Positions 15,092-22,325 of a stretch of 38,557 nucleotides of DNA are shown here, piece by piece; position 1 is the stretch's first letter; each line of letters begins with the position of its first letter. The stretch spans positions 1 through 38,557 of the forward strand of contig JAFAZN010000241.1 of the NCBI GenBank assembly GCA_019239775.1, read 5' to 3'. This stretch comes from Chloroflexota bacterium. Lineage in GTDB: Bacteria > Chloroflexota > UBA6077 > CF-72. Below the pieces are notes generated by a model that saw only the letters and a list, made by a program, of their open reading frames with translations, did not search any database and had not been told where the DNA came from. The translations under genes and the position numbers were made by a program.

Positions 15092-16759
15092 TTAGAGCGT
15101 TCGAGGCGAAACGCGGAGCGTACGTTCGTTGGCGTAGCGCACCAGTCCGGGCGGTCCACCCGGTATCTTCTTGACGTAACGACGCTGCGTCACGTCGACC
15201 TCTACGGCGCCTGAGGTCCGCGCCGCCGAATGGCTGGCCGCCACCTCCGCCGCGCGTTCCACTACTTCCGACGGTGGACTTCCGCGCAGCACCACGTGCG
15301 CGCCTGGCACGCCTCGCGCATGCAGCCACAGGTCTTCCGGCCGCGCTAGATCGAACGTCACGGTGGCGTTGCCCTCGGCGCTCGTGCCGACCAGGGCTTC
15401 GTATCCATCGAGTGCGATCCGGCGGTAGGGTGTCGACCTCGACGGTCGCTCGGTCTTGCGGCGCGAAGTCCCGGTAGCGGCGGCAACTTCGCGACGTAGC
15501 GCACGAACGGCGTCCATCTGATCGGCTACCTCCACCATGGTGCGCAGCTCCGACAAGTATTCGAGCGAACGACGCGCTTCCTCAATCAGCGGCGGCACGC
15601 GCTGTTCTGCTTCGCGCGTCTTGCGATACCGCGCGAAATACGCCTGAGCGTTCTCAACAGCGGTGAGCAGCGGATCCAGCTCAATGGCCTCGAACTCGGT
15701 CGCGCCAGTGGCGATGCCGGACTGGTGCATCAGAATGAGGTCTCCGGCCGCACGCAAGGCGTCGCGTTCCGACGAGGATGTAGTGAGCTGGTGTTCGAGC
15801 GCCGCGATGCGGCGGCTGACCGATTGGATGGCCCGCTCGAGCGCTGGCAGGAGGGCCCTGCGTTCGGCGGCGAGCGGATCGCCCTTTCGCCGAGGCTCGG
15901 CTGCATAGAAGGCCGTCATCGCATCGCTGATTGAGCCGAACCGTTCGAGCCGGGCGCCGCTTGCCTCCAGGTGAGTGAGCTCGTACGGTGCGTACTCCAG
16001 CGGGCCTGAGTCGTCGTACGCGACAGTCGGCGCCCACCCGTTCGTGCTCACGAAGTCCCGCACAAGGCTGACGACCTGGTCCAGGTTGGAGACGCCCACG
16101 ACGCTGTCCAGAGAGCGTGTCGCACGGAACGCAATCTCTCGCGCCGTGACTGGTGAAACTCCAGCGACGCGGTCGCTAATGCGCCTGGCGAGTGGCGCCG
16201 GGGGACCTTCCTCGAGCGCTTCGGGCGTGAGCGCCTCTGGCAGCAAGCGATGCTGTGGTGGCGGAGGCGCGTACGGCAGGTGCGGCAGAACCGGCCGTCG
16301 CGCGTTGCGACTCGGTGGTGCGCGGCGTGCCGCGTCCAGGATGGTGCGGTCGGCGTCCACCAGCACGAGATTGCTGCGCCTTCCCATCGCTTCTACAATC
16401 AACAGCACCCTGTACGGTCGGTCAGGCGGGTCCCGTTGTTCGCACTGCAGTTCGAACACGCGCTCCAATCTCGGCTGGCTGACAGATATGACTCGCGCGT
16501 TGCGCAGATGTTTGCGAACCAGCAGACTGAAGGGGGTGTCGCGTTCAACGCCACGTGCTGGAAGCTGTCCGATGCGTTGGACGCGGCCATGCTCGAGGTG
16601 AGCCGAGAGCAGCACCGCCGTGCGCCCTACGCTCGGTGCAAAGAACTCGACGGCGAGGCTGAGCTCGTCAACGAACACCAGCTTCTGCATACGGGCACCC
16701 GTCAGCAGCGGCTCCAGCTCATCGCGCACGGCTGCGAGGCTCAGCGCGTCAAAGCTCAT
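15092..16759 (-). CDS. rqcH: RqcH/NFACT-family ribosome quality control protein
   Basis: A 555-residue NFACT protein (Rqc2/NEMF/RqcH), which binds stalled 50S subunits with tRNA-Ala and adds alanine tails to nascent chains. The NFACT-N domain is visible from MSFDALSLAAVRDEL to about 200 (LLVRKHLRNARVISVSQPRLERV, VEAMGRRSNLVLVDADR). Helix-hairpin-helix and coiled-coil regions span about 200-420. The NFACT-R domain follows (LARPEDLWLHARGVPGAHVVLR, YVKKIPGGPPGLVRYANERTL). The conserved Asp-Arg pair needed for tailing reads Glu99-Arg100. The start ATG 16759 lacks a ribosome site and sits 8 bp from the divergent gmk start. In Firmicutes rqcH is also near gmk, so the neighbourhood is ancestral. Confidence 0.88.
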   Translation of the reverse strand: MSFDALSLAAVRDELEPLLTGARMQKLVFVDELSLAVEFFAPSVGRTAVLLSAHLEHGRVQRIGQLPARGVERDTPFSLLVRKHLRNARVISVSQPRLERVFELQCEQRDPPDRPYRVLLIVEAMGRRSNLVLVDADRTILDAARRAPPSRNARRPVLPHLPYAPPPPQHRLLPEALTPEALEEGPPAPLARRISDRVAGVSPVTAREIAFRATRSLDSVVGVSNLDQVVSLVRDFVSTNGWAPTVAYDDSGPLEYAPYELTHLEASGARLERFGSISDAMTAFYAAEPRRKGDPLAAERRALLPALERAIQSVSRRIAALEHQLTTSSSERDALRAAGDLILMHQSGIATGATEFEAIELDPLLTAVENAQAYFARYRKTREAEQRVPPLIEEARRSLEYLSELRTMVEVADQMDAVRALRREVAAATGTSRRKTERPSRSTPYRRIALDGYEALVGTSAEGNATVTFDLARPEDLWLHARGVPGAHVVLRGSPPSEVVERAAEVAASHSAARTSGAVEVDVTQRRYVKKIPGGPPGLVRYANERTLRVSPRTL

Positions 16760-16767
16760 AGGCCGTA

Positions 16768-17382
16768 GTGCCCGACAACGACACCCCCGCAAGTGGCCTG
16801 GTCTTCGTCCTCTCTGGGCCGTCGGGTGTTGGCAAATCCACGCTTATCGAACGCCTCAAGGCCGATCAGTTTCCCATCACCCACTGTGTTACCGCGACGA
16901 CGCGGCCGCGCCGACAGGGCGAAGTCGAAGGCGTCCACTACTACTTCCTGGACGAGACGAAATACGACCACCTACTGGCGACCGCGCAGTTCCTGGAGCA
17001 TGCGGTCGTGCACAACCTGTACCGCTACGGTATTCCGCTGCACAGCATCCGCGATGGTCTGCGGCGCGGCCAGGACGTGATCCTCGCGCCCGATGTGCAG
17101 GGCGCCAGCACCGTTCGCTGGAAATTACCCAACGCGATCACCATATTCCTGCGCCCGCCCTCACTCGAAGAGCTTGTCCCACGTCTGGCTGCACGAGGTA
17201 CCGAAAATGACGAGGAGCGGCGTATTCGGTTGGCCACGGCTGAACGCGAGATGCAGCGCGTCAGCGAGTACGACTACGTCATCGTCAATCAGCGCGACCG
17301 CCTCGACCAGGCCGTCGCCGATTTGAAGGCGATCATCGCTGCCGAACGGCTGCGCGTCTGTCCACGTACCGTCACGCTCTGA
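16768..17382 (+). CDS. gmk: Guanylate kinase
   Basis: A 204-residue nucleotide kinase converting GMP and ATP to GDP and ADP. The P-loop is VLSGPSGVGKSTL (about residues 13-25). The GMP-binding part has TATTRPRRQGEVEGVHYYF and FLEHAVVHNLYRYGIP, and the lid/core carries LAPDVQGASTVR (family DVQGA) and IFLRPPSLEEL. The usual Tyr of the YGTP segment appears as RYGIP. The start is GTG 16768, with neither a ribosome site nor room for a promoter before the divergent rqcH start; transcription probably begins inside rqcH DNA or at the GTG itself. The stop overlaps the CTG proposed for cobU (CTGA). Confidence 0.93.
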   Translation: MPDNDTPASGLVFVLSGPSGVGKSTLIERLKADQFPITHCVTATTRPRRQGEVEGVHYYFLDETKYDHLLATAQFLEHAVVHNLYRYGIPLHSIRDGLRRGQDVILAPDVQGASTVRWKLPNAITIFLRPPSLEELVPRLAARGTENDEERRIRLATAEREMQRVSEYDYVIVNQRDRLDQAVADLKAIIAAERLRVCPRTVTL

Positions 17383-17867
17383 TCCTCGGAGGAGCGCGAT
17401 CAGGAAAGAGCGCGTTCGCGGAACGCCTCGCAAGCGAGTGCGGGGAGCCTGTGGTGTATGTGGCCACGGCCCGCGCAACAGACCAAGAGATGGTCGAACG
17501 CATCGCACACCATCGCGCACGACGGCCGGCCGCGTGGGCCACCGTCGAGGCTCCCACCGACCTCGCCCGTCACGAACCGAGGGACGTGCGCACGCTGCTA
17601 ATCGAGGACCTCACGCTGCTGCTCTCGAATCACATGGAGCGCGACATTACCTCGGCGGAGGACGCCACCGTACGGGAAGTGGAGGAGCTGCTCGCACTCG
17701 AAGTTAACGTTGTGCTGGTCTCCAACGAGGTTGGCATGGGCCTCGTGCCGCCGAACCCATTGGGAAGAGCGTTCAGGGACGCGTTAGGGAGGGTGAATCA
17801 GGCGGCTGCCGCCAGATGTTCAGAGGTGTACTTCGTGGTCGCCGGGCTTTCTCTTCGAATGAAGTAG
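17379..17867 (+). CDS. cobU: Adenosylcobinamide kinase/guanylyltransferase, CTG start
   Basis: About 162 residues; phosphorylates adenosylcobinamide and transfers GMP to it, the first step of cobalamin nucleotide-loop assembly. The P-loop ILGGARSGKS lies at the very start, followed by VVYVATARATDQEMVERIAHHRARRP, the CobU guanylate-binding His region, then AAWATVEAPTDL and LVSNEVGMGLVP near the C-terminus. The P-loop lies upstream of every ATG, GTG or TTG in this frame (the first is GTG 17448). The CTG at 17379 gives (M)ILGGARSGKS and overlaps the gmk stop as CTGA; CTG 17358 is a less likely alternative. The downstream partners CobT-like and CobS are encoded 16 kb away. Confidence 0.88.
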   Translation: MILGGARSGKSAFAERLASECGEPVVYVATARATDQEMVERIAHHRARRPAAWATVEAPTDLARHEPRDVRTLLIEDLTLLLSNHMERDITSAEDATVREVEELLALEVNVVLVSNEVGMGLVPPNPLGRAFRDALGRVNQAAAARCSEVYFVVAGLSLRMK

Positions 17868-17871
17868 CAGC

Positions 17872-17877
17872 TACAAT
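17872..17877 (+). promoter_or_regulatory. -10 box upstream of the HNH gene
   Basis: TACAAT, one mismatch from the sigma-70 consensus, starts 5 nt after the cobU stop. The sequence 17 nt upstream (TTCTCT, inside cobU) is a poor -35. It predicts a leader of about 50 nt ending in AGGAG before GTG 17937, one of the few genes in this window with a standard untranslated leader. Confidence 0.5.
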
Positions 17878-17936
17878 CGTGTCGTTTCTTCCTTATGTCG
17901 TCCGTGGGCTTTTTGATACGTAGTAGGAGCTAAGAG

Positions 17937-18470
17937 GTGAGCGCTGTCTTGGTGCTGAACCAGAACTATGAGCCGTTGAACGTGTGCAATGCGCGTCGAG
18001 CTCTGGTGCTGGTGGACGGCGGCAAGGCAGAGGTGCTGGAGCACGCCGAAATTCCTATACGTACGCCCAACCGGCTCTTCCCACGTCCGTCGGTCATTCG
18101 GCTGGTGTACATGATCAAGCGACCACGGCCGCGCGTTCGGCTGACGCGTCGCGAGATCTTTGTCCGTGACCATCATGCTTGCCAGTATTGCGGGATTCGC
18201 ACGCGCGACCTGACGCTGGACCACGTCGTGCCGCGGCATCGGGGTGGCCGGCACAGCTGGGACAACCTGGTCAGTGCGTGCCGAACGTGCAACCACCGCA
18301 AGGGTGGCCGCACGCCTGACGAGGCGCACATGCACCTGCGGCGCATGCCGACCGAACCGCATGCGACCAGTTACTACCTGTTTCACCAGTATCTGGAGAG
18401 CGAACGCTTCGCGGGCTGGACGAAGTTCATGCCCGAATGGGAACAGCGCCCGCAGGCTAAGACCGCGTAG
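17937..18470 (+). CDS. HNH endonuclease family protein
   Basis: A 177-residue protein with a C-terminal HNH nuclease domain: CQYCGIRTRDLTLDHVVPRHRGGRHSWDNLVSACRTCNHRKGGRTP (about 82-127, split here into CxxC, LDHVVPR, WDNLV, CxxCNxxKG). Both zinc CxxC pairs and the catalytic His are present. The N-terminal half (VLVLNQNYEPLNVCNARRALVLVDGGKAEVLE) is a conserved extension of a widespread chromosomal HNH group found in Cyanobacteria, Actinobacteria and Chloroflexi, whose role is not established. GTG 17937 follows AGGAG by 7 nt. It has its own TACAAT promoter and its stop abuts the convergent trkA stop with no gap. Confidence 0.87.
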   Translation: MSAVLVLNQNYEPLNVCNARRALVLVDGGKAEVLEHAEIPIRTPNRLFPRPSVIRLVYMIKRPRPRVRLTRREIFVRDHHACQYCGIRTRDLTLDHVVPRHRGGRHSWDNLVSACRTCNHRKGGRTPDEAHMHLRRMPTEPHATSYYLFHQYLESERFAGWTKFMPEWEQRPQAKTA

Positions 18471-19133
18471 TTACCGTTCGGAGAAGAAGAGGCTTCGTAG
18501 CCGCGGCTCGTGGACTCCGCGGGTGAGGGCTACCACCTCGTCGCCGGGTTCGAGGACCGTTGCGCCGTTCGGGAAAAACGCGGCGCCGTTCCGAATGACG
18601 ACCGCGACGTTACTCTCAGGCGGTAGGTCCACGTCGCGCAGTGGCCGGCCGGCCACGGGCGCATGCGCGTCGACAATTGCCTCGACCACCTCGACGTCCG
18701 TGTTGCGCAGCCGCAACAGCGGCACGAGGTTAGCGTGCGGGATCTCCTGCTCCAGCACCGAGAGCATCACCTGTGTCGCATTGACGGTGGCATCGATGCC
18801 AAGCATGCGGAACAGTCCCTCGTTACGCGGATCGTTGATGCGCGCGACGGTGCGCCGCGCTCCAAAGCGCCGCTTGGCCACCTGCAGCAGGACAAGATTG
18901 CGCGGATCGTCGCCCGTGACGGCAATCACCACGTCTGCGCGCTCAGCCCCGGCTTCGGCTAGTGTCGAAGCCTCATCAGCGTTGCCGCGCAGCACGACGT
19001 TGCCCAGCTCGTTTGCGATGAATTCGGCCCGCTCCGAGTTGTTCTCGATGAGCAGGACTTCGTGACCCTGATCGATCAGCTCACGCGCCAGAAAGAACCC
19101 GACTTTGCCCCCGCCTGCGACGATTGCGTACAT
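18471..19133 (-). CDS. TrkA-type K+ channel/transport regulatory protein (RCK N and C domains)
   Basis: A 220-residue RCK protein. The N-terminal Rossmann domain (AIVAGGGKVGFFLARELIDQGHEVLLIEN, then LRGNADEASTLAEAGAERADVVIAVTGDD) would bind NAD(H) or ATP/ADP. The TrkA_C domain follows from about residue 140 (VEVVEAIVDAHAPVAGRPLRDVDLPPESNVAVVIRNG), a common ligand-binding module, including for c-di-AMP in some proteins. These proteins gate TrkH/KtrB-type potassium transporters from the cytoplasmic side. No transporter gene is in the window. It follows the one-domain TrkA by 8 nt, so the two are probably cotranscribed and may hetero-assemble. Confidence 0.88.
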   Translation of the reverse strand: MYAIVAGGGKVGFFLARELIDQGHEVLLIENNSERAEFIANELGNVVLRGNADEASTLAEAGAERADVVIAVTGDDPRNLVLLQVAKRRFGARRTVARINDPRNEGLFRMLGIDATVNATQVMLSVLEQEIPHANLVPLLRLRNTDVEVVEAIVDAHAPVAGRPLRDVDLPPESNVAVVIRNGAAFFPNGATVLEPGDEVVALTRGVHEPRLRSLFFSER

Positions 19134-19141
19134 GCTCGACG

Positions 19142-19564
19142 CTACACAGCTGCCGCGCTGGCAGGCTGGCCCGTGAGTTCCTCATAGAACGCGTTGGCGC
19201 CGATGATGGTCGGGCTAATTGCCTGCAGCCCAAGAGCAGCGAAGGTGTCCGACCGAAGCGGGTCATAAATGCGGGTGACCACGCGCTGCACGCCAAAAAC
19301 GTGCTTGGCGATCTGACTGGACATAATGTTGCGGTTGTCACCTTGCGTAGCGGCCAGAAAGGCGTCAGCCCGATCGATGCCAGCCCGCTTCAAGACCTCC
19401 TGGTCAGTTGCGTCGCCCAGGATCGTGGTGCCCTTGAAATCGGGCCCCAGGCGATTGAACGCAGAGGACTGGACGTCCATGATCGTGACCTCGTGGCCGG
19501 CCCTGACCAGCATTTGCGCCACGCGCGCGCCCACGCGCCCACAGCCCATGATGATGATGAACAT
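19142..19564 (-). CDS. TrkA-N domain protein, single-domain
   Basis: A 140-residue protein with just the RCK N-terminal nucleotide-binding fold: MFIIIMGCGRVGARVAQMLVRAGHEVTIMD (GxGxxG plus the acidic residue after strand 2), then ILGDATDQEVLKRAGIDRADAFLAATQGDNRN. The TrkA_C half is missing; the protein ends about 20 residues after the Rossmann core (ELTGQPASAAAV). It is not obviously a truncation, because the tail is a plausible native end and the adjacent gene supplies a full two-domain protein. It probably pairs with that protein in a potassium-uptake regulator. Confidence 0.86.
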   Translation of the reverse strand: MFIIIMGCGRVGARVAQMLVRAGHEVTIMDVQSSAFNRLGPDFKGTTILGDATDQEVLKRAGIDRADAFLAATQGDNRNIMSSQIAKHVFGVQRVVTRIYDPLRSDTFAALGLQAISPTIIGANAFYEELTGQPASAAAV

Positions 19565-19597
19565 AGCGACTTCGAGCTAAATGCTAATGGCCAAACG

Positions 19598-20071
19598 TTA
19601 GCGCCGCTCGCTCGCCGATTGAGCCGGTCGCGGCGCGGCAGCGATATTCGGTGCGGCGCGAGCCAGCCAAACGCGGCACGGCGCGTTCTTCAGTACGTAG
19701 GGAGCGGTATGGCCGAGGTCGAACTCACCAAATTTCCGCTTGTAGCCGATGCCCATCACGATCAGGTCGATGTCTCGCTCCAGTGCTTCGTCGACGATCG
19801 CCGTGCCAACATCGCGCGCCTGAAGGATCTCGGTTTCGAGGTCGATCCCGAACTCCTCGGCGACGTGTTCGGCTCGTGCGAGCACGGTGTCACCTTTGGC
19901 TGCTTCGGGCGGTAAATCGACATCGAGCGGCAGCGTGCGCTTCACCTCGATGACATAGATGGCGTAGACCGCAGCTTTGCCGCGTCGGCCAATTTCGCAG
20001 GCCAGCGCGACGGCTTCGTCGTCGGTGGGATTGCCGTTCACCGGTACGAGAATGCGGACGGCGCGGATCAC
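19598..20071 (-). CDS. Universal stress protein (UspA family)
   Basis: About 157 residues of the Usp fold. It starts VRILVPVNGNPTDDEAVALACEIG, the usual first strand and Asp/Gly switch, and has the nucleotide-loop region IDLIVMGIGYKRKFGEFDLGHTAPYVLKNAPCRVWLA near the end. The ATP-binding G-x2-G-x9-G-S/T motif is altered (GIGYKRKFGEFDLGHTA), so ATP binding is doubtful. GTG 20071 gives the standard N-terminus; TTG 20110, 3 nt after the Nudix stop, would add 13 residues. It lies in a same-strand run with Nudix and two TrkA genes, an arrangement compatible with stress or ion-homeostasis control. Confidence 0.8.
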   Translation of the reverse strand: MIRAVRILVPVNGNPTDDEAVALACEIGRRGKAAVYAIYVIEVKRTLPLDVDLPPEAAKGDTVLARAEHVAEEFGIDLETEILQARDVGTAIVDEALERDIDLIVMGIGYKRKFGEFDLGHTAPYVLKNAPCRVWLARAAPNIAAAPRPAQSASERR

Positions 20072-20113
20072 GGCGTCCCACTTTCTAGCATTGCGCTGCG
20101 CATGGGTCAAACA

Positions 20114-20680
20114 TCAGATCCCCAACCGGCGCGCCGCCCGCAGGAGACCTACCACGCTCATGCCGTGCGCGATCCGTCCATCCATCGCCGCCTCGATGGC
20201 GACAGCCAGCGGAACGCGTTTCGCGATCAGGTCTTGTTCGCTGCCGTCGCGCTGATGCGTATCGGTGGGGCGCAGATCGCGCGCCAGGTAGAAATGCCAG
20301 TGGCTGCGGATGGTGGCGCTCGAGTAGCCGCCGCCCAGCGGCTGCCACTCCGTGGCCAGGAGCGCGACCTCCTCGGCAAGCTCGCGTTTTGCGGCCGCCA
20401 ACGCGTCCTCACCGTGGTCGGCACCGCCAGAGGGAATCTCCCACGAGTTGTGGCCCCATGGGTAGCGCCACTGGCGGACCAGGTACACGTTGCCGTCTTC
20501 ATCCACCGGCACCACCGCCACAACTGGCGTTGAGACCTCCAGATAGGCGTAGGCGCCCTGTTGACCGTCGGGCTGAAGCACCTGGTCCTGATACAAGCGG
20601 AGACGGCCGTCGTCGAAAACCACGCGTCGCGATGAGGTTGTCCACGGGTTAGGTCCCGTCAGGTCTAACGCGTCGGTCAC
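20114..20680 (-). CDS. Nudix hydrolase (ADP-ribose pyrophosphatase-like)
   Basis: A 188-residue Nudix protein, likely hydrolysing a nucleoside diphosphate-linked compound such as ADP-ribose. The Nudix box is GGADHGEDALAAAKRELAEEVALLA (read as G-x5-E-x7-R-E-L-x-E-E), with the metal-binding REL-AEE intact; the usual Gly after EE-x is Ala. Upstream, VVAVVPVDEDGNVYLVRQWRYPWG and SWEIPSGG match the ADP-ribose pyrophosphatase subgroup, as does the downstream PLGGGYSSATIRSHWHFYLA. GTG 20680 overlaps the stop of the preceding membrane-protein gene (GTGA), so the two are translationally coupled. Confidence 0.87.
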   Translation of the reverse strand: MTDALDLTGPNPWTTSSRRVVFDDGRLRLYQDQVLQPDGQQGAYAYLEVSTPVVAVVPVDEDGNVYLVRQWRYPWGHNSWEIPSGGADHGEDALAAAKRELAEEVALLATEWQPLGGGYSSATIRSHWHFYLARDLRPTDTHQRDGSEQDLIAKRVPLAVAIEAAMDGRIAHGMSVVGLLRAARRLGI

Positions 20681-21285
20681 GGATAGTCGAATTTGAGCGG
20701 CTGAGTCATCGCATCAGGGCTGCGAACGATGCCGGCGGCGACGGCCTCTGCCTCCTGCGAAATCCAGTTGACACGGTAGACGGCATGGCCGATACGGAAC
20801 ATCTCGCCCTTGTACACGACATAGTCATGCGGGTCGCTGTCTGAACGAACGAGCTGACCCAGGATGCGTGTCTCGCGCGGCTGTCGCAGCTCGGCGTGCA
20901 CGTCTGCGTAGAGTGCGGTGTCAGGCGAATCGGCATTGGCGCGGCGCTGGATGTCTTTGACCGTGAGGACGTAGTCGGTCCCGCCTGGTAGGCCATCGCC
21001 CACGTGCCACGTGTCGACCGCCGTGAGCTCGGTGTCATAGGCGAGGCCGCTGGGTGGGTGGTTCGGGTCGGTTGCGTTCTGCACCGCCTGCTGGGCGCTA
21101 CTGGCGATACGGCTCGCCTGCGAAGCGACACCGCCGACCTGCGAGGGGACGTTCGCGATTGAGGTGACTGAGAAGAGAACCAGCACGACTGCGGCGAAAA
21201 TAGCCAGCAGCAGCAGCAGCACAAGGAGTTGGATGGCCGTGGACAAGATCCCGGCGGAACGCTGCCTGGGCTCAGTCGCTGCCAT
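20677..21285 (-). CDS. Membrane-anchored hypothetical protein
   Basis: A 202-residue protein of unknown function with one strongly hydrophobic N-terminal helix (about residues 17-42, a run of Leu/Ala/Val) and no signal-peptidase site that I can see, so it is probably a type II membrane protein with an extracytoplasmic domain. The exported part begins with a possible coiled segment (VGGVASQASRIASSAQQAVQ), then a compact domain (YDTELTAVDTWHVGD to VKDIQRRAN, YADVHAELRQP, YVVYKGEMFRIGHAVYRV). It is the first gene of the minus-strand operon with Nudix, Usp and TrkA proteins. Its start is 38 bp from the divergent GNAT region. No homologue comes to mind. Confidence 0.65.
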   Translation of the reverse strand: MAATEPRQRSAGILSTAIQLLVLLLLLAIFAAVVLVLFSVTSIANVPSQVGGVASQASRIASSAQQAVQNATDPNHPPSGLAYDTELTAVDTWHVGDGLPGGTDYVLTVKDIQRRANADSPDTALYADVHAELRQPRETRILGQLVRSDSDPHDYVVYKGEMFRIGHAVYRVNWISQEAEAVAAGIVRSPDAMTQPLKFDYP

Positions 21286-21349
21286 TAGTAAAGGCCCCTA
21301 TGCAGGTTGCCGCCGTGCGATAATGGGGCCGGTCCGGCTCCGTAGACAG

Positions 21350-22309
21350 ATGCTAGTTCGCGCGCTCCGCCCTGTCGACGTGCTGGCGCTTGCATCGTTC
21401 CAGCGGCGCGCCGGTGGTACCGAGATTTCTGCGCACAGTTGGCCGCGCGTCGAGCCTGAGTCAGGGCGGATTCCGTACATCGGCTTACTGTCGGGGAGTG
21501 TGGCGCATCGCCCGGGTGGCAATCGCACCTGGGTTGCCGAGGCGAACGGGCGGATCGCAGGTCTGGCCACCGCGCGGCCCCGGGCTGGCGGCCTGGTGTG
21601 GGACGTGGTGCATTTGCACGCCGAGCAGGAGGCGGACAGCGTCGGCGCCGATCTTCTCGAGCACGTTGCCGCATGCGCCGGCTCGCGTGCGGCCCGGCGC
21701 GTCTTTTTCGAGACCCCGACTGGCGGCCGCGGGTTGGACGTGGCCCGAAGGGCAGCGTTCGAGCGTTTCACTTCAAGTGAGCTGTTCGTGTTAGCACCTG
21801 GCTTCAAAGGTGAGCGCACCGATGTCTTCGAGGCGCGCCCGCGCTTGCGAGCCGATGAGCAAACCCTGTTCCAGCTGTACATGGCCAGCGTGCCCGCGCC
21901 AGTGCGCGCGGCCGAAGCAATGACGTTGGAGGAGTGGGGTGCGCTGTACCCGGGCCGCAAACGCTGGCAACCAAGCTTCACCGGCGCGCGCCAGCAGTAT
22001 GTGTGGGAGCTCGGCACGTCGATGGTCGGCTGGATGGAGCTCACGTTCGGCCAGCGCAGCCAGTACATCGAATTGCTGGTGAACCCGCGTTACGAGGACG
22101 CGGTGGACCGTCTCGTGCGTTATGCCTTGCTCCAAGTGAGCCCAAAGGCGCCCGTTTATTTCCTGGCTCGTGAATATCAACCATCCCTGGCCGTGGCGTT
22201 GCAGCGAACCGGTTTTCGTCTCGCCGCGCAGCACGAGCTGTTCGTGAAACTGCTCGCGGCGCGCGTGCGAGAACCCCGCCTGGTTACGGCCAACCTGGTT
22301 GGAGGCTGA
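21350..22309 (+). CDS. GNAT-like acetyltransferase, two-domain
   Basis: About 319 residues, probably a GNAT-fold protein. The N-terminus [19 protein letters not shown] is a usual GNAT opening, and [18 protein letters not shown] with [28 protein letters not shown] resembles strands 2-4 with a degenerate acetyl-CoA loop. A second half ([15 protein letters not shown] to [32 protein letters not shown]) looks like a repeat of the fold. The classic Q/RxxGxG/A loop is not clear in either half, so catalytic activity is uncertain. ATG 21350 is preferred because the upstream ATG 21323 lies inside a GATAAT sequence that may be its -10 box. It overlaps the next reading frame near the stop. Confidence 0.55.
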   Translation: MLVRALRPVDVLALASFQRRAGGTEISAHSWPRVEPESGRIPYIGLLSGSVAHRPGGNRTWVAEANGRIAGLATARPRAGGLVWDVVHLHAEQEADSVGADLLEHVAACAGSRAARRVFFETPTGGRGLDVARRAAFERFTSSELFVLAPGFKGERTDVFEARPRLRADEQTLFQLYMASVPAPVRAAEAMTLEEWGALYPGRKRWQPSFTGARQQYVWELGTSMVGWMELTFGQRSQYIELLVNPRYEDAVDRLVRYALLQVSPKAPVYFLAREYQPSLAVALQRTGFRLAAQHELFVKLLAARVREPRLVTANLVGG

Positions 22310-22325
22310 ACTGCATACAGCACAT

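Noticed and set aside
15274..16768. Several plus-strand frames opposite rqcH
   Set aside because: All are antisense to a gene with clear NFACT domains and none carries a recognisable motif.
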